Positions 57,860 through 64,000 of a stretch of 64,000 nt of DNA are shown one piece after another. A program made the position numbers and the translations under genes. Origin of the DNA: Bradyrhizobium sp. WSM471 (GTDB lineage Bacteria; Pseudomonadota; Alphaproteobacteria; Rhizobiales; Xanthobacteraceae). The notes under the pieces were generated by a model. The model was not told the DNA's origin, did not search any database, and saw only the letters and a list, made by a program, of their open reading frames with translations. The stretch is from positions 1,178,001-1,242,000 of the forward strand of contig NZ_CM001442.1 in the NCBI RefSeq assembly GCF_000244915.1, written 5' to 3'. Positions within the stretch are counted from its first letter, which is position 1; each line of letters begins with the position of its first letter.

Positions 57860-59143
57860 TCAGTCGACCAGGATTACCCTGATGTCGTTCACATTGGTCA
57901 GCGTGGGCCCCGGCAGCAACAGGTCGCCCGTCGCCTCGAAGAACGTCGTCGCGTCGTTGTTGTCGAGATAGACCTGCGGCTGCAGCCCCTGCGCCGTCAT
58001 CTTCGCGAACGTCGCCGCGTCGATCAGCGCGCCGGCGGGGTCGGTGGGATGGCCGGCACCGCCATCGGCGCCGTCGGTGTCGCCGGCGAGCGCGGAGATG
58101 TCAGGCGCGTCCTTCAAGAGGCCGGCGAGCGCCAGCGCATATTCCTGGTTCGGGCCGCCGCGGCCCTGGCCGCGCACGGTGACCGTGAGCTCGCCGCCGG
58201 AGAGGATCGCGACGCGCTTGCGCTGCGCGCGGGCCTGAAGCGCCAGCCTGGCGTGATCGGCGGCAATTTCGCGGGCCTCGCCTTCGAGGTCGGCGCCGAG
58301 ATCGATCGTCTCGTAACCGGCCTCATGCGCCAGCCTCACCGCAGCGTCGAGCGATTGCTTCGGGCGTGCGATCAATTCGAAATGCGCGCGCGCGAACGCG
58401 GCGTCGCCGGGCTTGCAGCTCTCGTTGGCGGGGTCGTCCAGCGCGCGGCGGACGGCATCGTCAATGTCGAGCTTGTACCTGGCGACGATGGCGCGCGCAT
58501 CATTGAGCGTGGTTGGATCGGGCACGGTCGGACCGGAGGCGATCGCGGAGGGGTCGTCATGCGGCACGTCGGAGATCGCGAGCGTCACGATCTCGGCGGC
58601 ATTTTTGCCCGCGCGCGCCAGCCGGCCGCCCTTGATCCGCGACAGATGCTTGCGCACGACATTCATCTCGCCGATCGGCGCGCCGGAGCGCAGCAGCGCC
58701 TTATTGACCGCCTGCTTCTGCGCGAAGCTGATGCCGTTGACGGGCGCGATCCAGTTCGCCGAGCCGCCGCCGGTGAGCAGAACCAAGAGCAAATCGTCCG
58801 GCCCGGCCTCGGCTGCGAGCGCGAGCGTATCGGCCGCGCCCTTCAGTCCGGCTTCGTCAGGCACGGGATGACCGGCCTCGACCACGCGGATGCGGCGGGT
58901 CGGCACGCCGTAGCCATGACGGGTGGTGGCGATGCCGACGAGGCGCTCCGGTGCGAGCCCGAGCGTGTCGAGGTAGTGCCGCTCGGCGGCGGCGGCCATC
59001 GCGGCCGCGCCCTTGCCGGCGGCGAGGCAGATCACGCGTCCCCTCGGCGCGGGCCGCAGGTGCGGCGCCAGTATGGTGCTCGGATGAGCGGCGGCAACGG
59101 CGGCGTCGTAGAGCGCGCGGAGCAGGGGGCGTCGGTCGGTCAT
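57860..59143 (-). CDS. Glycerate 2-kinase / hydroxypyruvate reductase family (DUF4147)
   Basis: 427 residues from the ATG at 59143 (MTDRRPLLRALYDAAVAAA). The glycerate kinase type-2 marks are AAGKGAAAMAAAAERHY, GHPVPDEAGLKGA, LLTGGGSANWIAP, LSRIKGGRLARAG, ISDVPHDDPSAIASGPT and SGGELTVTVRGQGRGGPNQE. It phosphorylates D-glycerate to 2-phosphoglycerate with ATP; older annotations call the family hydroxypyruvate reductase (TtuD). A 13-codon longer start is possible but poorly supported. Single gene; no serine-cycle neighbours. Confidence 0.9.
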   Translation of the reverse strand: MTDRRPLLRALYDAAVAAAHPSTILAPHLRPAPRGRVICLAAGKGAAAMAAAAERHYLDTLGLAPERLVGIATTRHGYGVPTRRIRVVEAGHPVPDEAGLKGAADTLALAAEAGPDDLLLVLLTGGGSANWIAPVNGISFAQKQAVNKALLRSGAPIGEMNVVRKHLSRIKGGRLARAGKNAAEIVTLAISDVPHDDPSAIASGPTVPDPTTLNDARAIVARYKLDIDDAVRRALDDPANESCKPGDAAFARAHFELIARPKQSLDAAVRLAHEAGYETIDLGADLEGEAREIAADHARLALQARAQRKRVAILSGGELTVTVRGQGRGGPNQEYALALAGLLKDAPDISALAGDTDGADGGAGHPTDPAGALIDAATFAKMTAQGLQPQVYLDNNDATTFFEATGDLLLPGPTLTNVNDIRVILVD

Positions 59144-59280
59144 GACGAAGGGCCTTGAGCGGACAGAAAAGACTGGCGGCAAACGCGCCGCTCACCTGCC
59201 TACCGCATCATGCGCCAAAGCGTAAGCGGGCTTTGCCATCATTCGATTGTGCAATCGCGTGATCATAATCGACGCGCAAG

Positions 59281-59313
59281 CAAAAACCCCCTGCGATGGT
59301 TCGCAGGGGGTTT
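59281..59313 (-). terminator. Terminator of the first tandem binding-protein gene
   Basis: Perfect 13-bp stem AAACCCCCTGCGA / TCGCAGGGGGTTT with loop TGGT; on the minus strand it runs into TTTTTG. It lies 22 bp beyond the stop codon of the 59336 gene. Confidence 0.92.
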
Positions 59314-59335
59314 CGTGGTCGTGGGTGTCAGGCGA

Positions 59336-60565
59336 TCAGCCGCCGACGTCGGCGCTGATCACGTCACCAAACAGCTCCCACTTGTCGCCCTTGAATTTCT
59401 CGAGCTGGAGCTGGCTGATCGGCGCGAAATCGGTCGGCGACGTGTTGATCTGCACGCCCGGCAGCAACACCTCTGTGCGGAAGTTCTTCAGGCTGGCGGC
59501 CTGCTTCATGATGTTCGCGCGCGTGAGATCGTCGCCGCATTGCTTCAGGACCTGGACCAGGGTCTGCGCCACGCCGTAGCCGACGATGGTGCCGTGGTCG
59601 AGCTTGTCGCCCTCCGGAAAGTACTTGTTCATGAACGCGACGAAGTCCTTCATGCCGGGATCGCTGTTCCACGCCGGATCCGAAATGTCCTTCAGGTAGT
59701 CGGCGGAGATGATGTCCTGCGAGTTCTCGAACCCGGCGGGCTTGAGCACGCTGCCGACCGAGGCCGAGACGTTGTTGAGGAAGTGCAGCGGCTTCCAGCC
59801 GATCTCGGCATTCTTCTTGATCGCCTGCGCCGCGAATTTCGGCGTCGTGATGTTCATGAAGACGTCGGCGCCGGTCGACTTCAGCTTGACGATGTGGTTG
59901 TCGATGGTCGGCTCGGAGGTCTCGTAGCTCTCCTCCATGACGATCATCGACGCGGCCTTGGCGCCGAGGCCGTCCTTCAGGCCCTTGAGATAATCCTTGC
60001 CGTAATCGTCGTTCTGGAACAGCACGGCGATCTTGGCATCCGGCTTGTTCTTGAGCAGCCATTTCGCATAGATCTGCGTCTCGCTCTGGTAGTTGGGCTG
60101 CCAGCCCATGGTCCAGGGGAAATCCTTCGGGTCGTTCCATTTGGTTGCGCCGGTGGCGACGAAGAGCTGCGGCACCTTCTTCGAGTTCATGTATTTGTGG
60201 ATCGCCGAGTTCGGCGGCGTGCCGAGCGAGTTGAAGATGAACAGCACCTCGTCGCTCTCGACCAGCTTGCGCGCCTGCTCCACCGTCTTCGGCGGCGAGT
60301 AGGCGTCATCGTACGAGATGAAGTTGATCTTGCGGCCGTTGATGCCGCCTTCGTCGTTGATCTTCTTGAAATAGGCAGCTTCCGTCCGCCCGATGATGCC
60401 GTAGGCGGAGGCCGGTCCGCTGTAGGGCATGATGTTGCCGATCTTGATCTCGGTATCGGTCGCGCCGGTATCGTATTTCTTCTGGGCCGATGCAGTGGAG
60501 GCCGAGGCCGCAATGAGCGCGAGCGCGAGTGACGCGGCCGCAAGTTTGCCGGTGACAGCGGGCAT
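59336..60565 (-). CDS. Liv-type ABC transporter substrate-binding protein (tandem copy 1)
   Basis: 409 residues. Signal peptide (MPAVTGKLAAASLALALIAA, cleavage at ASA-Q) then QKKYDTGATDTEIKIGNIMP, a start shared by all three tandem copies. Type I periplasmic binding fold: RKINFISYDDAYSPPKTVEQ, NDPKDFPWTMGWQPNYQSE, GDDLTRANIMKQAASLKNF. It brings a ligand (amino acid, short peptide or aromatic) to LivH/LivM. Start has GGGAGATAGG upstream. Followed by its own terminator. Confidence 0.93.
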   Translation of the reverse strand: MPAVTGKLAAASLALALIAASASTASAQKKYDTGATDTEIKIGNIMPYSGPASAYGIIGRTEAAYFKKINDEGGINGRKINFISYDDAYSPPKTVEQARKLVESDEVLFIFNSLGTPPNSAIHKYMNSKKVPQLFVATGATKWNDPKDFPWTMGWQPNYQSETQIYAKWLLKNKPDAKIAVLFQNDDYGKDYLKGLKDGLGAKAASMIVMEESYETSEPTIDNHIVKLKSTGADVFMNITTPKFAAQAIKKNAEIGWKPLHFLNNVSASVGSVLKPAGFENSQDIISADYLKDISDPAWNSDPGMKDFVAFMNKYFPEGDKLDHGTIVGYGVAQTLVQVLKQCGDDLTRANIMKQAASLKNFRTEVLLPGVQINTSPTDFAPISQLQLEKFKGDKWELFGDVISADVGG

Positions 60566-60670
60566 TCCTATCTCCCTATTTTCTTGGTGTGTGCGCGTCC
60601 CTTTTCTTGTGTTGCCTGTTCTTGGTGACGCAACCGCAATTCAATACGATTTACCTGGTGCCTTCAATAG

Positions 60671-60692
60671 AAAGCCCCCGCGGCCGGGGGGC
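60671..60692 (-). terminator. Terminator of tandem copy 2
   Basis: GCCCCC-GCGGCC-GGGGGGC hairpin; minus-strand tail CTTTCTATT. It lies about 112 bp past the stop codon of the 60805 gene. Confidence 0.65.
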
Positions 60693-60804
60693 AGGGGCTG
60701 CTTCTTTAGTAGTCAGGGACGGGCGCGCGCTCGTGTGCGACTGCGAGAAGGTGCATCCGTCTGAGTTGATGAACAGATCAGGAGCGAGTTTGAGTTGCGC
60801 GGCT

Positions 60805-62031
60805 TCAGTGGCCAAGCTCGCTTGAGATGACGTCCCCGAACAGCTCCCATTTCCGGCCCTTGAACCGCATCATCTGGAGCTGCTCGATCGGAGCGAAATT
60901 ATCGGCTGCGGTGTTGATCTTAATGCCGGGCAACAGCGTGTCGGGCTCGAAATCCTTCAGGCTGGCCGCCTGCTTCATGACGTTGTCGCGGGTGAGGTCG
61001 TCGCCGCACATTTGCAGCACCTTCACCATGGTCTGCGCAGCCGCGTAGCCGAACACCACGCCGGCATCGAGCTTGTTGGCCTTGGGATCGTACTGCGCGA
61101 CGAAATTGTAGAATTTCTTCATGCCGTCGTCGGCGTTCCATTGCGGGTCGGAGCCGTCCTTGGTGTAGGTCGCCGACAGGATGCCTTGCGAGATCTCGAG
61201 CCCCGCCGGCTCGAGCACACCGCCGACCGAGGCCGAAACGTTGGAGATGATGTGGACCGGATGCCAGCCGATCTCGGCCGCCTTCTTGATCGCCTGCGCT
61301 GCAAATTTCGGCGTTGTGATGCTGACGAAGATGTCGGCGCCGGAAGCCTTCAATTTCACGACATGCTCGTCAATCGCGGGCTCCGAAGTGTCGTAGCTGT
61401 CCTCCAGCACGATCATCGAGGCCTTGGGGCCGAGGCCTTCCTTCAGCCCTTTCAGATAGTCCTTGCCGAAATCGTCGTTCTGGTAGAGCACGCCGATCTT
61501 GCCGTCCGGCTTCTCCTTCATGATGTACTTGGCGTAGATGCGTGCCTCGCTGGCGTAGCTCGGCTGCCAGCCCATGGTCCAGGGATATTGCTTTGGATCG
61601 TTCCACTTCGAAGCGCCGCTCGCCACGAACAATTGCGGCACCTTCTTCTCGTTCATGTATTTGCGAATGGCGCCGTTGGTGGAGGTGCCGAGCGAGCCGA
61701 AGATCAGCAGCACCCCGTCGCTCTCGACGAGCTTGCGGGCCTGCTCCACCGTCTTCGGCGGCGAATAGCCGTCGTCGTAGGAGATGAACTTGATCTTGCG
61801 GCCGCCGATGCCGCCCTCGGCGTTGATCTTGTTGAAATAGGCTTCCTCGGCCTTGCCGATCGCCGCATAGGCGGAGGCCGGGCCGCTATAGGGCATGATG
61901 TTGCCGATCTTGATCTCGGTATCGGAAGCGCCGCTATCATATTTCTTCTGCGCCAGGGCTGGGTCGCTCATCGCAGTGCACAACGCGAATGCAGCCAGAA
62001 CGCCCGCAACCTGAAATCGAACGGCAGTCAT
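60805..62031 (-). CDS. Liv-type ABC transporter substrate-binding protein (tandem copy 2)
   Basis: 408 residues from the ATG at 62031, which has GGAGAAAG upstream; an ATG 13 codons earlier is not supported. Signal peptide (MTAVRFQVAGVLAAFALCTA) then QKKYDSGASDTEIKIGNIMP. Internal segments mirror copy 1 (PPKTVEQARKLVESDGVLLI, WNDPKQYPWTMGWQPSYASE, GDDLTRDNVMKQAASLKDF) with more changes than copies 1 and 3 show between each other. Same expected role, perhaps a different ligand. Has its own terminator. Confidence 0.93.
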   Translation of the reverse strand: MTAVRFQVAGVLAAFALCTAMSDPALAQKKYDSGASDTEIKIGNIMPYSGPASAYAAIGKAEEAYFNKINAEGGIGGRKIKFISYDDGYSPPKTVEQARKLVESDGVLLIFGSLGTSTNGAIRKYMNEKKVPQLFVASGASKWNDPKQYPWTMGWQPSYASEARIYAKYIMKEKPDGKIGVLYQNDDFGKDYLKGLKEGLGPKASMIVLEDSYDTSEPAIDEHVVKLKASGADIFVSITTPKFAAQAIKKAAEIGWHPVHIISNVSASVGGVLEPAGLEISQGILSATYTKDGSDPQWNADDGMKKFYNFVAQYDPKANKLDAGVVFGYAAAQTMVKVLQMCGDDLTRDNVMKQAASLKDFEPDTLLPGIKINTAADNFAPIEQLQMMRFKGRKWELFGDVISSELGH

Positions 62032-62090
62032 CTTTCTCCACCCGGAACGGATCGCCGCCGCATTGAACAAGATTGATGCGGGACGTCAAC

Positions 62091-62119
62091 AAAAAGCCCC
62101 CGCGATCGTTCGCGGGGGC
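62091..62119 (-). terminator. Terminator of tandem copy 3
   Basis: Perfect 10-bp stem GCCCCCGCGA / TCGCGGGGGC with loop TCGT; the minus-strand tail is TTTTTGTTG. Close in sequence to the hairpin at 59281. It lies about 33 bp past the stop of the 62152 gene. Confidence 0.9.
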
Positions 62120-62151
62120 CTCTCGATGTGTCGGACTATGGCGTCAGGGCG

Positions 62152-63387
62152 TCACTCGGTGGCGATGTCGCCGCTGATGATCTCGCCGAAGAGTTCCCAC
62201 TTCTCGCCCTTGAAGCGCTGCATCTGAAGCTGCGCGATCGGGGCGAAGTCGGTGGGCCCGGTGTTGATCTTGACGCCGGGCAGCAGGGTGTCCGGTGCAA
62301 AGTCCTTCAACGAGGCCGCCTGCTTCATGATGTTGGCCCGGGTCAGATCGTCGCCGCACGTCTCCAGGACTTTGGCCAGCGTCGACGCGGCGCCGTAGCC
62401 ATAGACCATGCTGGTGTCGGACTTGTCGGCACCCGGCATGTACTTGTCGACGAACTCGTTCCACTTCTTCATGCCGGGGTCGTTGGCCCACTGCGGGTCC
62501 GTGGAGTCCTTGGCATAGGCCGCCGACAGCACGCCCTGCGCAGCCTCGAAGCCGGCCGGCTTCATCACGCTACCGACCGAGATCGACACGTTGGTGAGGA
62601 TCTGCAGCGGCTTCCAGCTCAGCTCGGCGGTCTTCTTGATGGTCTGGGCCGCGAACTTCGGCGTCGCGTAGATCAGCAGGACGTCGGGATTGGCCGCCTT
62701 GATCTTGACGATGTGACCGTCGATCGAGGGCTCGGACACCTCGTAGCTTTCTTCCATGATGATCATGGACGCGCCCTTGGCGCCCAGGCCGTCCTTGGTG
62801 CCCTTGAGGTAGTCTTTGCCGAAATCGTCGTTCTGATAGAGGATCGCGATCTTGGCGTCCGGCTTCTCCTTCAGCAGCCATTTCGCGTAGATCTGCGCTT
62901 CGCTCTGGTAGGAGGGCTGCCAGCCCATGGTCCAGGGGAAGTTCTTCGGGTCGTTCCACTTGGTGGCGCCGGTGGCGACGAACAGCTGCGGGATCTTCTT
63001 GGCATTCAAATACTTCTGGATTGCGCTGTTCGAGGGCGTGCCGAGCGGGTTGAACACGACGATCACTTCGTCGCTCTCGACCAGCTTGCGGACCTGCTCC
63101 ACGGCCTTCGGCGGCGAATAGCCGTCGTCATAGGTGACGAAGTTGATCTTGCGGCCGTTGATGCCGCCCTTGTCGTTGATCATCTTGAAATAGGCTTCTT
63201 CGGTCTTGCCGATGATGCCATAGGCCGACGCCGGACCGCTGTACGGCATGATGTTGCCGATCTTGATCTCGGTGTCGGAGGCGCCGGTGTCATATTTCTT
63301 CTGGGCGAATGCGGCGCCCGAGGTGAGAGTGATGACCGCCGTTGCCGTTACCAGCGCAGCGGTTCGCAGTGTTCTTTCAAAAAGCAA
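62152..63387 (-). CDS. Liv-type ABC transporter substrate-binding protein (tandem copy 3)
   Basis: 411 residues starting at TTG 63387, with AAGGAG seven bases upstream; no ATG gives a signal peptide, and the longer open frame overlaps the permease gene. Signal peptide (LFERTLRTAALVTATAVITL, cleavage at AFA-Q) then QKKYDTGASDTEIKIGNIMP. Internal segments almost repeat copy 1 (NDPKNFPWTMGWQPSYQSE, GDDLTRANIMKQAASLKDF). It lies 31 bp from the LivM stop and so belongs to that operon. Copies 1 and 2 look like duplications of it. Confidence 0.92.
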   Translation of the reverse strand: MLFERTLRTAALVTATAVITLTSGAAFAQKKYDTGASDTEIKIGNIMPYSGPASAYGIIGKTEEAYFKMINDKGGINGRKINFVTYDDGYSPPKAVEQVRKLVESDEVIVVFNPLGTPSNSAIQKYLNAKKIPQLFVATGATKWNDPKNFPWTMGWQPSYQSEAQIYAKWLLKEKPDAKIAILYQNDDFGKDYLKGTKDGLGAKGASMIIMEESYEVSEPSIDGHIVKIKAANPDVLLIYATPKFAAQTIKKTAELSWKPLQILTNVSISVGSVMKPAGFEAAQGVLSAAYAKDSTDPQWANDPGMKKWNEFVDKYMPGADKSDTSMVYGYGAASTLAKVLETCGDDLTRANIMKQAASLKDFAPDTLLPGVKINTGPTDFAPIAQLQMQRFKGEKWELFGEIISGDIATE

Positions 63388-63418
63388 TTCGGGTCTCCTT
63401 GGCTTAATCAACGGGTTG

Positions 63419-64000
63419 TCAGTTGTTTCTGAGCCGGCCGACGAGTTGCTGGCCCATGATCGCGATCTGCCTCGCGCCGTGCGGCACGAGGTAGATGACG
63501 GCGAACAGGAGTACGCCGAACACGGCGCCGGAGAGGCCCTTGGAGATGCCCTCCGCCATGTTCGGCACGAAGATGATGAAGGCTGCGCCGACGAACGAGC
63601 CGGGCAGCCAGCCGACGCCACCGACGACCATGCCGAGGAACAGCGAGATCGCGAGCGTGATCGTGTAGCTGTCGGGCGCGACGAACTGCACGGCGATGGC
63701 GCCAAGCGAGCCGGCAACGCCGGTGATGCCGGCGGACACGCCGAAGGCCAGCGTCTTGTACAGTGCGACGTTGACGCCCATCGAGGAGGCCGCGATCTCG
63801 TTGTCGCGGATCGCCATGAAGGCGCGGCCCGACCGGGAGCGCAGCAGGTTCACCGAGAAGATGTAGATCGCGAGCACGACGGCAAGCGAGAAGTAGTAGA
63901 GCCACGTGTCCTGTGACATCGGCAACCCGAACGGCGCGTCGGGTTTGGTGACGACGAGGCCCTGCACGCCGCCCGTCCAGTGCTCGAGGAAGTTCAGCTT
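63419..64000 (-). CDS. livM: Liv-type ABC transporter permease LivM (C-terminal part, cut by right edge)
   Basis: The C-terminal 193 residues of a LivM permease, which continues beyond the window. Helices in YYFSLAVVLAIYIFSVNLL, AFGVSAGITGVAGSLGAIAV and VFGVLLFAVIYLVPHGARQI are visible, along with the LivM signature SRSGRAFMAIRDNEIAASSMG (EAA-like loop contacting the ATPase). It ends 31 bp before the third binding-protein start. LivH, LivG and LivF of this system should lie further right. It is a separate protein here, unlike the livMG fusion at 51969. Confidence 0.93.
   Translation of the reverse strand, partial: KLNFLEHWTGGVQGLVVTKPDAPFGLPMSQDTWLYYFSLAVVLAIYIFSVNLLRSRSGRAFMAIRDNEIAASSMGVNVALYKTLAFGVSAGITGVAGSLGAIAVQFVAPDSYTITLAISLFLGMVVGGVGWLPGSFVGAAFIIFVPNMAEGISKGLSGAVFGVLLFAVIYLVPHGARQIAIMGQQLVGRLRNN

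Overview
The window looks like chromosome of an alphaproteobacterium of the Bradyrhizobium/Rhodopseudomonas group. This is inferred from the high GC content, the many branched-chain-type (Liv) ABC transporter genes, OpgC, DUF3775 and DUF3307 proteins, a MloK1-like potassium channel, and several families of GC-rich extragenic palindromes typical of Bradyrhizobium. I see about 62 protein genes, two of them cut by the window edges, and one initiator tRNA. I see no rRNA, CRISPR array, transposase, integrase or phage gene.

Layout. 0-8 kb: general metabolic genes (MBL hydrolases, serine hydrolase, glutathione transferase, FAH-family hydrolase, two SDRs, quinone reductase, CvpA). 8.2-11.4 kb: a GMC oxidoreductase and a coniferyl-aldehyde-type dehydrogenase. 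11.7-13.1 kb: tRNA-fMet, then an ArsR regulator divergent from an SDR around a perfect palindrome. 13.1-18.2 kb: a thermonuclease-like protein, an orphan protein and a 1016-residue zinc-ribbon/cyclase/NTPase/TPR protein. 18.5-27.5 kb: OpgC, DUF2059, an acyl-CoA ligase with an alcohol dehydrogenase, an MFS transporter, an MBL protein, a MetX-like hydrolase and a fatty acid desaturase. 27.6-37.4 kb: two WYL regulator/GST modules, each with a palindromic operator, a cyclic-nucleotide-gated channel, a membrane-anchored TAXI protein and several small proteins.

37.7-55.5 kb reads as an island for plant-derived (lignin-type) aromatic acids. It holds a five-gene operon (crotonase, feruloyl-CoA synthase, SDR, thioesterase, Liv-type binding protein), a HigB/HigA-type toxin-antitoxin pair, a TRAP transporter operon with DUF3237, a divergent pobA (4-hydroxybenzoate 3-monooxygenase), a PaaI thioesterase, a LysR regulator with a flavin-binding protein, a livH-livMG-livF operon that lacks a binding protein, and a divergent MarR regulator. 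Three of its regulatory regions share the rare AT-rich palindrome TTAT-N5-ATAA, which suggests one regulon, possibly under the MarR protein. With the coniferyl aldehyde dehydrogenase at 10 kb, the predicted flow is coniferyl aldehyde to ferulate or coumarate, then CoA thioesters, then hydroxybenzoates, then protocatechuate.

55.5-64 kb: a PAS-GGDEF-EAL protein, a glycerate kinase, and three tandem near-identical Liv-type binding proteins next to a LivM gene cut by the right edge.

Starts were revised where a ribosome binding site argued for it. TTG starts are proposed for arsR, pobA, livH, the DUF3307 gene and the last binding protein. Intergenic gaps are mostly filled by palindromic repeats or intrinsic terminators.
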